NCBI GenBank assembly: GCA_038049695.1
Contig: CP142457.1
Location: 29,849,501 to 29,913,500, forward strand
Direction of reading: 5' to 3'
DNA length: 64,000 nucleotides
Source: Cinnamomum chago
Taxonomy: Eukaryota; Streptophyta; Magnoliopsida; Laurales; Lauraceae
Part shown: positions 1 through 10,768 of the stretch, one piece after another
Layout of the letters: every line of letters begins with the position of its first letter
Position numbering within the stretch: the first letter of the stretch is position 1
Notes under the pieces: generated by a model
Databases searched by the model: none
Seen by the model: only the letters and a program-made list of their open reading frames with translations
What the model was told of the DNA's origin: nothing
Position numbers and translations under genes: made by a program

Positions 1-689
1 TTGCTTCTGATTGGGTTGTCCAAAATAATGAGTTAATAACCGCATTTAGTTGGGTCAATTAACAGCATTAAGTGGTCGCCGGGGATTTGAAGAGTCACGG
101 GCCGTGCCGCGTCTTTTCAAATTCTTCTTGTGATGACCGACGATGGATCTTCATGTTGATCGATGTCAGATGATCGTACAACTTTAGACATAGATCACTA
201 ACAACGGGTCGGTACCATTTGTCTTGTCGATTTCTCGATCGGTAGAACAAAAAGTGTACTTTCTTGGTCAGCCGGTTGACGATCTTGGAGCAATCAATGA
301 CAATTTCTTGCTCTTGCCGGCGGATCCGAAATGTAAACGGAGATCAGTTGATTCCAAGCGTCGAAAATTAGATTTTCAGGAAATCACAGGGGCTGGAACT
401 CCCAAAACGCGAAAATGATAAAAAAACGGGCCTTCCGACGGAAATCTGGCGACCATGGGCTATGGTCACCGGCGACCATGGGGTTTGGTCCCCTTTGGTC
501 CCCGTTTCGTCGGTCGTTTTTCGATCTTTTTGCTTCTTTTTTTCTCCTATATTTTCTTGACATTTTTCCTCATTTTTTGGCTTAATTCTCCTGAAGAAAA
601 CCCGACGATAAGTCTTGCAAAACCGGAGCACAATGTTTTGTATTTTTTTGGAAAAGCCGAAGACCTTGCCGCCCAGAGTTGTCGATTTT

Positions 690-1375
690 TATCAAGAGTC
701 AAAACTAGGTCAAACGATGTCGGAATGATCTGAAATTTGAGGTGAAGCCTCCCGAGCAGTAGATAGGACCAACCATGGGCTTTTGCTTGAGTTTTGAAGC
801 TGTTTGGGGTCTCGTTGCTGTTTGGCTTGATTTCGCCGCGAAGAAGATGTCGCGCTTTGATGTGCGGTCAACCGATGTTCAATTGACCTGAAACTTGACA
901 GGGAGCCTATTGGAGTCATTTTGAGATGATCCATTAGCTCCGATTTGGATGTCATGGTTCCGGGGTGTTTCGCCGCCGGTAGCCTTGATTTTCTTTCGGA
1001 GCGTCGAAGTCGGGTCAAACATTGTCGGAATGACCTAAAATTTGACGTGCAGCCCTTTTGAAGCATGTTGAAGCCGCCCATGTGCTCTGTTTGATGAGTA
1101 ATGGTCATGCTGGTTCTCGTTGTTGAAAGGCTTGATTTTCGTTCGGAGCGTCAAAGTCGGGTCAAACGTCGCCGGAATTACCTGAAATTTGACGTGGAGC
1201 CTTTTGGATGTATTTTGAGACCATCCGTAGGCCCTGATCGAAGTTTTAATGTCTTCGACACCGCCGCCGTCGGGAGCGCCTGCTTGGCCACCGGTGGAGT
1301 GAAGTTGGGTCAAATGATGTCGAAATGGCCCAAAACTTCATGTGTACTCCTCGTTTGGCTGTCTTGAAGGATCTT
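690..1375 (+). repeat. Degenerate tandem repeat, about five units of about 150 bp
   Basis: Five diverged units share a core of the form gtcgggtcaaac, then gtcggaatgacctgaaatttgac, then gagcc. Cores lie near 705, 870, 1010, 1155 and 1310. Units 3 and 4 are the most alike; unit 5 is partial. Such arrays are common in untranslated parts of large plant LTR retrotransposons, but no family can be named from the sequence alone. Confidence 0.6.
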
Positions 1376-1504
1376 GCATTTTTCAAGTGATTCTAACAAG
1401 ATTTGATGCTTGAAGTAGCATTGCCCGTTTGTAGTAGGATGCGGCTTCATGTAGCTTCTTGATATTGAAGAGGCAAAGTGACATTTTTAGTGTCAACAGA
1501 GTTA

Positions 1505-1745
1505 TCGTCTCTTGTGTGCGGGTGCTTTCACCGAGCTGAGACTTCTGTCGAGTTCCATAACTGCGGCACTTTGCAGCTAGTTCTGTAACCCAGCTGTCGT
1601 CTCTTCTATGTTGGTGCTGTCACCGAGTTGAGACTGCTGCCGAGTTTCATAACTAAGGCATTTTGCAACTGGTTCTGTAACCAAGCTGTAGTCTCTTCCA
1701 TGCTGGTGCTTCACCGAGCTGAGACCGCTGCCGAGTTCTATAACT
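1505..1745 (+). repeat. 92-bp tandem repeat, about 2.6 copies
   Basis: Units begin at 1505, 1597 and 1689 with the motif t(c/a)gtctctt, giving an exact period of 92 bp. Each unit contains caccgag(c/t)tgagac and then gccgagtt. Copies differ by scattered substitutions. Because 92 is not a multiple of three, the array is unlikely to be coding. Confidence 0.8.
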
Positions 1746-1789
1746 TGGCGAGGAATAGAGTTGTTGTAAGTGAAGCTGTCCGGTTCGTG

Positions 1790-2185
1790 GCTGGTGTTGT
1801 CATCGAGACCGTTGTCGAAACTTTGTTTCTTGTTCGAAGAAGCTGGCTTGAGGCTGGTGCTGTCACCGAGGCTGCAGTTGAAGTTACGAAGATTGGAATT
1901 GTTCGAGCTGTGGTCAGTGCCATCACCGAGGCCATTGCTGGAGCTGTCAAGATCGAGATTGTCCGGGTAGTAACTGGTGTTATCACCGAGGCCGCTGCTG
2001 GAGCTATCAACTGAGGAAGCTGAGCTGTGGCTGGTGTTGTCACCGACGCCGCAATTGAAACTCCTACTAGGTTGTGCTTCTACCCGAGTCGTGGCTGATA
2101 ATATCGCCGAGGCCGCTGCTGGAGCTGTCTCGATTGGAATTGTCCGAGCTGTGGTTGGCGCTATCTCCGAACCGGGACTTGAGGT
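1790..2185 (+). repeat. About 60-bp tandem repeat, about seven units
   Basis: The motif caccgagg recurs at 1864, 1924, 1984 and 2041, with weaker copies near 1801, 2105 and 2164. The spacing is 57-64 bp. The three central units keep spacings divisible by three, so several frames stay open. The minus strand reads a repeated GLGDNTS-like peptide about every 20 codons. I judge the open frame to be a by-product of the repeat rather than a gene. Confidence 0.7.
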
Positions 2186-2849
2186 TGAAGACTGCATGGC
2201 TAGTCAAGGAATTGTTTCTGTGACCGTCGTTCTTTTCTGAGGGAGGAGTCCCACGAGAGATTGAAGCTCTGGTAAGCTCGAGCTCGAGCTTCGCCTTGGT
2301 TCGCCCTGTCGACTAGTGCTTTTACAGTGATTATGGGGAACCAAAAGAGGTCTCTTTGAAGCTCGCTGGTTGACAGCAGAGCTTGGTAGAAGGATGCGAG
2401 GGCCGCGACTATGGGCCCTGATATCAACAAGGGACTGATCTTCATCACCATCGCTGTCGTGATCCATCTAGTGGAGGAAATGACGAGACCTGGCTGCTGC
2501 TGGAACTTTTGTTCCGCGGGGGAGTCTCCAGCCGAACAACACTCTGCTAGGGTGCTCCAGTGGAGGAGCTTTTTGCTGGGGAGGTGCTGTCACCCCCTTT
2601 GCTAATGAACCTATCTGAGTTAATGGTCGTCCTACGCCTGTCGCATCAGACTTCCCCTGGATCTGGTTTGATAGGGGATCGTCGATGATGGCGGCTGGGC
2701 TTTCTAGATCCTTTGCCGCTGCTAGAGGCATGACTTTTTGATCGTATTTTCCCACAGACGACGCTAATTGTGAGTGCCTAAATATTAAGGACTCAGATTA
2801 GGTGAGTGTGAGACTCGTGGCTTGCTGTTTAAGATTCTTTGGGGAAGAT

Positions 2850-3180
2850 AAATCACCTTAGAACCTGAAAGAAGAGTAGAAATAGAGATCAGAGACCCAG
2901 ACTGCCGTCAGCCGAAGACTCTCCGATGCCTGAGTAAGTGCTATAACTAAACAAAGGATGGAGATGAGAGGCAAGTATGCTAGTATTTCATGTTAAGGCG
3001 TTATCTGGCCTATTTTCGCGTGTTCTTGCGTACCTTAGAAGGGATTGCTATCCCTCTATATGTAGAGGTTTCACCTGGTGCACCCTTAGTGGGGGTAGGT
3101 GGAGATACTGTCCAGTTGAATCAAGAAATAACGTCTGGTATCAATGTGGATGTGAGTGATCAAGACGACACTTGATCACT
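2850..3180 (-). mobile_element. LTR-like segment, probably minus orientation
   Basis: A GC-moderate block contains tctccgatgcctgagtaag and a following segment that resembles the U5/R end of plant Gypsy LTRs read on the opposite strand. No TG..CA boundaries, PBS or target duplication could be fixed. Further caccgag-like repeats follow at 3330-3530. Confidence 0.3.
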
Positions 3181-4098
3181 ATCCGGCGCCTGTCTTGTCT
3201 GTCAGCACGTTCTGCAATGTAGCCGTAACTTTGTGAAAGTACAATCATGGTCTAGTACTCATCTTTGTGGACGACCGAGCTGAAGGTGATACTGAGGCCA
3301 GATCCAGATGCATCCTAGCACTATTGCTGATGTGCCTTATACCGAGACTAAGATGAGCCCAGTCGGTACTCTTACCGAGGCTGGTTCAAGTTTGGCGCAA
3401 GCTGGCACTGTTTGCCGAGTTGAGATGAGATGTCTAGTTGGTATCGTTACCGATGTAGATGAATCTTGGCACTCTGGCCGAACTTTGATACCAAGATTGG
3501 GATGAATTGAGCTGGTACTGCTACCAAGACTAACGTAATCCTACTCTTAGGAAAGCACCCCACAAAGAGACTGTACAAGTGTTTATGTAAATAGGACAAT
3601 ACCTTTTTGATAAGCCAACGTCCTCCTCTAGATAAACTTTTTGAGATCTAATCTACTGGTTTATCTAGTAGTTAGTATAAATTAGAGAGATTTTAGGATG
3701 TGAGATAGATATTAGTTGGTCTAAGTAAAGTTTAGAATTTAATGGAGCTAAGACGAAGATAATTAATGATTGTTTTTGAAAAAAGTGAAATGGATGGCTT
3801 TTAGTTTTGAGATAAAACTGTTTATAGATATGATGTATGAGTTATGATTTATTTATAGGGATTAGATGTGCACATTTTATCGTGAAGCCCCGAAAGTGGA
3901 TTCCTTGTGTCCCTCTATGGCGAAGAGGCATATATAATAAATAAAATGTTAATGATGTAATGTGTACCATATATATAATATTTAATAATAATTGATGTAC
4001 CATGTACCCTATATATAATATTTGATAATACAGCCCCGATTAGTTGCAAGATTACGGGGGGCAGGCCCACCAAGGACCACAACTAATGTGGTACTTAT

Positions 4099-4142
4099 GA
4101 GAAATTCTATTCGCACCCACTGGAAGTGATGAATACACCCAC
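4099..4142 (+). repeat. Left terminal inverted repeat of the MULE
   Basis: The terminus starts gagaaattctattcgcaccc and ends with tgaatacacccac. The two conserved blocks are separated by a variable 10-bp spacer. The 9 bp just outside (4090-4098) pair with 10813-10821 as the target duplication. Confidence 0.85.
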
Positions 4143-4498
4143 AACTTAAATAATTTTTAATTACTAAAATGCCCTCGGGTGAAAGGACGAAATTGCCCTT
4201 ACCAGCAACATCTGTCTTCCTCCTTTGGTTCACCAGCAGCAGTCTCCAGTCACTTCTTCTTCTACTTCTACTTCTTCTTCTTCTTCTTCTTCTTTTTCTT
4301 CTCCTCTTCCTATCCCTTTATCCATTCCCTTCTCACTGCACCTCTACACTCCTTCTTCCTCATTGATTTTCATCTCCTTCATCATCATTTCTTCTAACTC
4401 TTTTTAATATATCATCAAGTCTCCTCCATTTATTGAACGAACTTGGAAGTACAATTATCCCTACACCACATTGTGTATTTAAAGTAGGCATTTGCAAT

Positions 4499-6168
4499 AT
4501 GGACAAGCAGTTGACGATCTACGAAAATGAGGTATATACATTTTGACTTCATTTCGTTCGTTTTTTTTTTGTTTTCTCGCGTCCTGCACGGCATTCTATA
4601 GACCGTGCAAAATTATTTTACACGGCGTATATATACCGTGCAAAATTATTCTGCACGGCATATATATACCGTGCAAAATTATTCTGAACTGCCTATATAT
4701 ACCGTGCAATATAATTTTGCACCGCCTATATAAACCGTGCAGAATAATTTTGCACCGCCTATATAAACCATGCAAAATTAATAAATGAGTGTGCAGTGCT
4801 AATCTAAAAATTTGTGATTTGCAGGAGGTTGAATCAACCGGTGCCAGTGAGTGCCTTTTGGATTTTACAAATGTCTTCACCACTGACATGATATTCAGAA
4901 GTCGAGAGGGCCTAATCCAATGGACAAGGGATGTTGGAAAGAAACATGGCTTGGTAATTGTAATCAAGACTTCGGATGCTGGTGGAGATGGACGGAAGCC
5001 GAGAGTCGTTTTTTCTTGTGAGAGAAGTGGTAGTTACAGGAGTCCATCGAAGGTATTCGAGAAGAGAAATCCTAAGAAGACAACGGGAACGAAGAAGTGT
5101 AGTTGCCCTTTTGCTTTGAAGGGTCGAAAGTTGGCAACTGACGACGATTGGATGTTAACAGTGGTTTGTGGGGTGCACAATCATCCAAACGCACAGCATC
5201 TAGAGGGGCACTCGTTTGCTGGGAGGCTTTCTGTGGAAGAAATCAACGTTTTGATTGATATGTCTAATAGTTTGGTGAAACCGAGGAACATCCTTCGAAC
5301 ATTGCAGGAAAGGGATGTGCACAACACCACTACAATTAAGAGTATCTACAATGCTCGCCAGAAGTTTAGGGTGACAGAGATGGCCGGTCGATCACAAATA
5401 CAGCAACTCATGAGGCATTTGGAAGAGAACAACTACATTGAGTATCACACTAGCAACGATGCTACAGATGTTATCATGAACCTATTCTGGGCACATCCAT
5501 CATCTATTCAGTTATTACGTGCATTTCCAGAAGTTTTGATAATGGATTCCACATATAAGACTAATAGATATCGACTTCCCTTGCTTGAAATTGTTAATGT
5601 CACATCTACTCAATTGACGTTCTCCGTTGCTTTTGTGTACCTTGAATCAGAGAGGGAGGCCAATTATAGATGGGCTTTGGAGAGGCTTAAGGAATTAATG
5701 GATGGATGCATCACGACCCGTGTAATTGTCACAGACAAAGAGTTAGCGCTGATGAATGCAATAAATGTTATTTTTTCGAATGCAACAAACTTATTATGCA
5801 GGTGGCATATTTCTAGGAACATGTTGGCAAATTGTAAGAAGTGTTTTGAGACCAACGACAGATGGGTTACATTTATCTCTTGTTGGAACACGTTGGTAGT
5901 CTCTCCAACTGAAAGCGACTACACACAAATGCTAAGTGCTTTGGAACGGAATTACTGCGGGTATCCATATGCTGTTGATTATGTGAAGACCTCATGGTTG
6001 AATAAGCATAAGGAGCAATTTGTGGCTGCATGGACGGATCGGCATATGCACTTTGGGAACGTCACTACTAACAGAGCTGAGAGTGCACGTGTAAAATTAA
6101 AGAGACACTTAGGCACATCGAGCTGTAGCTTTGATTCGTCCTGGCAGGTTATATATACCAATGAGTAG
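4499..6168 (+). CDS. FAR1-type MULE transposase, C-terminus deleted
   Basis: A two-exon model fits best: exon 1 at 4499-4531 (MDKQLTIYENE), a GT-AG intron 4532-4824, and exon 2 at 4825-6168, giving 458 aa. The N-terminal half has a WRKY-GCM1/FAR1-type zinc-binding region (SCERSG, KKCSCPF, GVHNHP). The centre is a MULE transposase domain with candidate catalytic acids D252 (IMDSTYKTN), D315 (VTDKELAL) and E430 (TNRAES), and the conserved LCRWHI between the last two. Such proteins cut and join transposon ends in the nucleus. The frame ends in SSWQVIYTNE and a stop, where relatives continue for roughly 100 residues and then a SWIM zinc finger. The next homologous stretch resumes immediately in another frame (see the OTU entry), so an internal deletion with a frameshift is the likely cause. 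The first 33-bp palindrome array lies in its intron. Confidence 0.9.
4586..4780. repeat. Array of 33-bp palindromic units, left copy
   Basis: About six head-to-tail units of 33 bp. Each has the form GCACGG, 10 AT-rich bases, CCGTGC, then 11 bases such as aaaattattct. Both the GCACGG-CCGTGC pair and the next CCGTGC-GCACGG pair can form 6-bp stems, so the whole array can fold as a chain of hairpins. It lies within intron 1 of the transposase gene and starts 487 bp from the left terminus of the element. Confidence 0.92.
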
Positions 6169-7156
6169 TGTCCACCACTATTGGCGGAAGCTTAATTTAG
6201 AAGCCACTATGGTGAACGAAGCCCTTGAGTTGACCATAACTTCAGAGTTCGAGTTGATCACTAAGAGATTTCAAAGTAGTGATCAGAAGGGTAAAATACA
6301 AATTTTAAGAAAACTTAGAGAACTCGGTTGTCCTTCATCTACTTCTCTTATTGAACCAGACGTAAAATTGAATACCCGCGGTCGGTCATCATCGAAAAGA
6401 AAGAAGTTGGATAGATCTACGCGTTGGGAACCATCTAATTTTGAATACGCACTGTCGATAAAAGATAGCGTTCCAGGTAGATTAAGCAATACAGTTGCAA
6501 CGAAGAATAAGGAGAAAATGACTGTCCGTCGCACTCGGTCATGTACGTTTCTGCATTTGCTTCCTCAGTCTTTGGGCCCCTATATCCACACTATTAAGGA
6601 TGTTGCAGCTGATGGTAACTGTGGATTCAAAGCGATAGCTGGTCTCCTAGGACTGGGCGAGGATAAATGGATGCAGGTTAGAATGGATTTGAGCAATGAA
6701 TTGCAGAGGTATCAAAATTATTATGCACTGGTTTATGGAGGAGAGGACAGGGTTGGGGAGCTGTATTACGCATTGTGTTACTTTGAAAGCAATCCTTCAT
6801 TTGATCGATGGATGACAATGCCGGACATGGGTCACTTAATATCTTCATATTATAACGTTGTATTGGTCCTTCTTTCACTGCAGCAGTGCCTTACTTTCCT
6901 GCCTTTGAGATCATCCCCGATTCCATCAAGTTCTCACAAAGTGCTCGCGGTTGGTTTCATCAATGGAAACCATTTTGTTCAGGTCTTCATGAAACCCGAA
7001 TCACCCATCCCTCCCATTGCTACAAATTGGCATAGACACCACCATCCTAAAGCAGACGGATGGCAGATCCCATATGCAAAGAGCATCGAGCAATTCAGAG
7101 AATTGATTGGAAACAGTGTCGCAACGCAGGAGTCGGTCAATCTTGACAGCGATTGA
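6131..7156 (+). CDS. OTU-domain cysteine protease module of the MULE
   Basis: This 341-codon frame overlaps the end of the transposase frame by 38 nt, in a different phase. Its first residues (MSSVHHYWRKLNLE, then a basic RGRSSSKRKK stretch) match the linker that follows the SWIM finger in long plant FAR1/MULE-OTU proteins. The first ATG is therefore probably not a native start, and the frame is the C-terminal part of what was one polyprotein. The OTU domain occupies about residues 150-310. The catalytic cysteine is C164 in DVAADGNCGF and the histidine is H281 in NGNHFVQVF; both are present. OTU proteases cleave ubiquitin or related chains. Why some MULEs carry one is unknown to me; protection of the transposase from degradation is a guess. 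No premature stop is seen within the domain. Confidence 0.88.
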   Translation: MIRPGRLYIPMSSVHHYWRKLNLEATMVNEALELTITSEFELITKRFQSSDQKGKIQILRKLRELGCPSSTSLIEPDVKLNTRGRSSSKRKKLDRSTRWEPSNFEYALSIKDSVPGRLSNTVATKNKEKMTVRRTRSCTFLHLLPQSLGPYIHTIKDVAADGNCGFKAIAGLLGLGEDKWMQVRMDLSNELQRYQNYYALVYGGEDRVGELYYALCYFESNPSFDRWMTMPDMGHLISSYYNVVLVLLSLQQCLTFLPLRSSPIPSSSHKVLAVGFINGNHFVQVFMKPESPIPPIATNWHRHHHPKADGWQIPYAKSIEQFRELIGNSVATQESVNLDSD

Positions 7157-7320
7157 TTATGTGTACTCTCCATTTGATGTAAACAAACATATTACCTATT
7201 TTGTATTGGATGGCCAATGAATTCGATCAGGTCTTTATGTGTTTATGTTGTGTATTAATTCATTAATAATATTCCAAAGAAGGTATTACTTCATTAACAA
7301 CTGCTCGGTTAAACATGGCT

Positions 7321-7455
7321 GGGCAAATTTGTTCTGCACGGCGAATATGTTCCGTTGAAATGGATAATGCACGGCATAAAGTTGTCGTGCATAAACTATT
7401 TGCACATTAATAAAGTGCCGTGCACACTCTATATGCTCGGAACATGGTGGCCGTG
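7321..7455. repeat. Array of 33-bp palindromic units, central copy
   Basis: Four diverged units of the same GCACGG..CCGTGC design at 33-bp spacing lie between the convergent 3' ends of the OTU and PMD genes. The left edge (actgctcggtt) matches the inner edge of the right array at 10121, showing that the two arrays share a longer module. The rest of 7157-7735 is AT-rich, with no other gene. Confidence 0.85.
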
Positions 7456-7735
7456 TAGTGTATTTTAGCAAATATTCGGACAGAAACACATAACATACAT
7501 ATCCATATAAGGCCCATACAAGTTCAAACATAAAAAAGTGTATCCTCAAAACATCCATAAAAAAATGGATACATCCAAAAAATCAGGTGATCCATCCATA
7601 CATATCCAAAAAATTCCTTAAATCCCCAAAATGGATAAACCCATCCATACATCCTCTAAAGTGTATGCTTTAATTTCCCATCCATACAGACTTAACAAAA
7701 GTATAAGACAAAAAAAAAAAAAAACCCTCATGCCA

Positions 7736-9985
7736 TCATGGATCTGTACGTCGTCGGTACGTCACCGGCAAGCCATCCAGGATCTCGAGGGTGGTTTGGA
7801 GTGCCCGGTAATAGAAATCTGCAGGCTGTTCCGTTTGTGCAATCGTAGCGCGGAGATGGTCCCTCGCCCGAGTGATCTGTAAGAAACAATTAACTGTGTC
7901 AATACCTAAGATAAGTATAACAAATGGATGCATAATGTTTCGATAAAGTACAAACACTCACCACTCTTGGAGTCGGGTCAGCTACACCCTCATTAGGGTG
8001 ATAGTGGGAATGACGTTGGGGGTTCTGTACTCGAGGGTGTGAAATCCTAGAAAACCACTCGAGGTAGTCGGGTGAGCACTCCCATGCATGTTGCGCTCGA
8101 TGGCCGCGGTGCGCTAAGGACAATAGATGATCCTCCCAAGTAACCCAGTACTGGTCTAGAAATCTGTAAGAGACCCTGTATTGTCCAGCAGTAGATCCCC
8201 GAGACGCACGAATGGGGGCGAGCGGTGCGGGTGGGATGGTCTGTACATATCCAAACTGTCGTAGAACCCTATGTGGATGGTAGGGTTCAATGACATCTAA
8301 CGCTCTCAAACAACCACAGAAGAAAGATATCGGATGGAATGGATGATGAGCCCTGACACCAGTATATGGATCCCACTGGACCTGTGGCAAGTAAATGAAA
8401 GAACTCATTATTATAATAAAAATTTGTCCATTGAAAAAAAGTGCAACATTAAACCAAGGACCCCATATGGGTGCTCACCTGACTCGGATGTAGGTCATCC
8501 AGCCTCTCACGCAACAGTTTTATGTTCTCCTTCGCAATCCCAGAATCCTGTCCAGCATTCCAGCGGCTCGCTTGAGGCATACCAGCGGTATATCCCCACT
8601 GCGCAGGAGGACGGGTAAATGGGAAGTGCTCGTACACCCAAGACTGCAAAAGATACCAATTATTAATTATACAATTTAAATGATCAATTACGATGGAACA
8701 TGTATATGTATATGTATTACCGTGAGCAGTGTCAGATATCCAGCAATCTGTCGCACGTCTGCCCTCGTGGCAGTCCCCAATTGGCGATAAAGATATGCAA
8801 GTGCGGCAGCCCCCCATGCATAACGACGGACCCGTAGCAAGTCCATCAGTAAATGTAGGTAGGCAATGGGGACTCGAGTGGCCGACTTATCGGAGAAGAG
8901 TGTGCAGCCTAACAAATACAGAAGATAGCCTCTAGCTGCACACTCTACCAGCTCAACAGACGACGCAGGACTCACCTCGCCGCACACCCGTTTGATCCAG
9001 GCCATCCTCACTACCCCACCACGAGCTACTCTCAACTCAGCTGACGCAGATGCCCTATCCACGCCCAGTCCACACTCAAGTAAATCTACTTGATCAGTAA
9101 ATCCCATACTAGTCGATGCGTGGACAGGCAGTCCCGTTACTGGGATGCCGAGGAGAGTACCCACATCATCTAAGGTGATCGTCATCTCACCAAATGACAT
9201 GTGGAATGTATTTGTCTCGGGCTGCCACCTCTCTACAAAGCTGGATACCAGAGGGCTTGAGATATATCGGTAAGAAAAACGCTTCAAATCTGCCAATCCA
9301 GACTCTTCTATAATAGCATAAAACCGAGGAACATGGATATCGGCCCCATCCCCAGGCAAAGGTATGTACCAATCCTTCAGCCCTCGCCAATGATTGATAC
9401 ACTTGAGTGCCTCACGTTCCTGCACATTACAAGTATAAATCTTCATTAATATCTGTTATTATAGACTTCAACACAACTTATTTGAAAAACGATTAATTAA
9501 AACATTAAAAAAGGCAATTGTACCTCCCCATCCCATATGGACAAGGCTACGTGTGTCCTAAAACTCATAAGGACAGATAGGTTGGCCGGACCACCGGGGA
9601 TAGGACCCTCCCTTGCCGCCGCAGCAGGAGGACTGGATGGTTGTCCCTCCTCGAAATGGGAATCATCCTCCCCTGGTGCCGCTGCAGGGAGACTGGACAG
9701 CTGTGCCTCCTCCTCAGAGGAATCATCCTCTGAAGAACTGTCACCATGCTCTTCTCCTGGTGCCGATGCACGGGGACGGGACGGCTGTGCCTCCTCCTCT
9801 GAGGAATCATCCTCTGAAGAACTGTCAACATGCTCCTCAACCTGCTCCCGGAGTGGATCCTGTTGCAGTTTTCGTCTTCGTTCAGACACCGATCTTCGTC
9901 TTCGTTGACGGCTGGCGGTCGAAGAACTCACATGCAAACCTCGGGAACGCGATCTTGAGACACCGATCTTCGTCCGAACTCTCAT
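7736..9985 (-). CDS. Plant mobile domain (PMD) protein, five exons
   Basis: Exons on the minus strand: 9985-9524, 9419-8721, 8643-8479, 8381-7962, 7876-7736. All introns are GT-AG and all are phase 0; the joined frame is 628 aa without a stop. Residues 1-130 are low complexity: a basic, SR-like start, then two copies of the acidic DSSSEDDSSEEEAQ motif and a third diverged one with Pro/Ala spacers. From about residue 135 the protein is a plant mobile domain: ALSIWDGE across the first splice, then NHWRGLKDWYIPL, FGEMTITLDDVGTLLGIPV, later WVYEHFP and QWDPYTG. Host relatives (MAIN, MAIL1 in Arabidopsis) act in the nucleus in silencing and genome stability; transposon-borne relatives are of unknown function. 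An in-frame TAG lies just upstream of the chosen ATG. It is convergent with the transposase and OTU genes of the same element. Its open state contrasts with the broken transposase. Confidence 0.92.
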
Positions 9986-10062
9986 GGCTCGCTAGAAGAA
10001 CTGGCCCGTCCCCCTGTCATCTGTGAGCTTCCACCAATACGGCGAGCTGGTCTTCTCGGCAT
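9982..10062 (-). CDS. Short upstream frame overlapping the PMD start (ATGA)
   Basis: A 26-codon frame (MPRRPARRIGGSS...) ends at a TGA that overlaps the PMD start codon as ATGA. It is rich in Arg and Ser like the PMD N-terminus, so it could be the former N-terminus cut off by a one-base frameshift, or an upstream ORF that tunes translation. The sequence does not decide between these. Confidence 0.4.
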   Translation of the reverse strand: MPRRPARRIGGSSQMTGGRASSSSEP

Positions 10063-10140
10063 TTCTTCCAATCTGTTAAAAAAGAAAACCAATAAAAGAG
10101 GATATCATATTTTTTTTGTACTGCTCGGTTTAAATAGACA

Positions 10141-10324
10141 GTGCAAAATTATTCTGCACGGCTAAATGGAACCGTGCCAGTTCTGTTTGCACAACTCAAT
10201 GTAATCGTGCAACCTCTGTTTGCACGGTAATATGAAATCGTGCAAATTATATGTGCACAGCTTATATAGGCCGTGCATATATATTCTGCACGGTTTACAA
10301 TTCCGTGCAGAAAATCCCTGCACG
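10141..10324. repeat. Array of 33-bp palindromic units, right copy
   Basis: Five to six units of the same 33-bp design as the left array lie upstream of the PMD gene on its strand. The array ends 488 bp from the right terminus of the element, almost exactly mirroring the left array. It is bracketed by actgctcggttta on the inside and ctgccgagcag on the outside, themselves an imperfect inverted pair. Confidence 0.9.
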
Positions 10325-10768
10325 TCTCTGGACTGCCGAGCAGATTGCGAATAGATGTTTTCAAAAATGTAAAACTGGAGTTCGAAACTATTTCTTTTCA
10401 CACCAGATTCTTCCCTATTTGTTGCAAAGGTCTCACAACTATACTCTCTAATGCATAAATTACAACCTAAACAAATTTGTGAAAATGATAAACCTATGAA
10501 GAAGAAGAAGGGCTCTCACCTGTTTCACTGTCCTGATGAAGAAGACGAAGAAGACGAAGAACAGCTCACCAACTGTCCACGAGGGTGTGAGAGCTGTGAA
10601 GTGGGACGACTCCGAATGGCCACAAATTTGAAAAATGCAAACGAGAGAATGTGTTCAGGAAATGGAACAGGGAACGAACGGTGAGCTTGGATGGGCAGTC
10701 TGGGGATTATGGTGGGTGTGTTCAGCAAAATCAAGCCAAAATTAGAATTAGTGTGGTGAGGTCAGCAA

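Larger units (their letters stand above)
1..4089. other. Gene-free, repeat-derived left flank
   Basis: I see no convincing host gene here. The stretch is built of degenerate tandem repeats (described separately), an LTR-like segment near 2.85-3.18 kb, and an AT-rich tail from about 3.6 kb that includes a roughly 33-bp imperfect duplication around 3962-4030. Open frames of 60-200 codons occur, but their peptides are low complexity and follow the tandem repeats. The composition resembles the non-coding part of a large Gypsy-type element (tandem repeats plus LTR), but I could not find a PBS, a polypurine tract or a pair of LTRs, so the assignment is an inference. Confidence 0.5.

Noticed and set aside
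1577..2197. 206-codon minus-strand ORF with GLGDNTS repeats
   Set aside because: It is read through a tandem DNA repeat whose other frames are also open; no domain, no start context and no neighbours support a gene.
4586..4780. 33-bp array considered as a CRISPR array
   Set aside because: Units are contiguous diverged palindromes without unique spacers, in a plant transposon intron.
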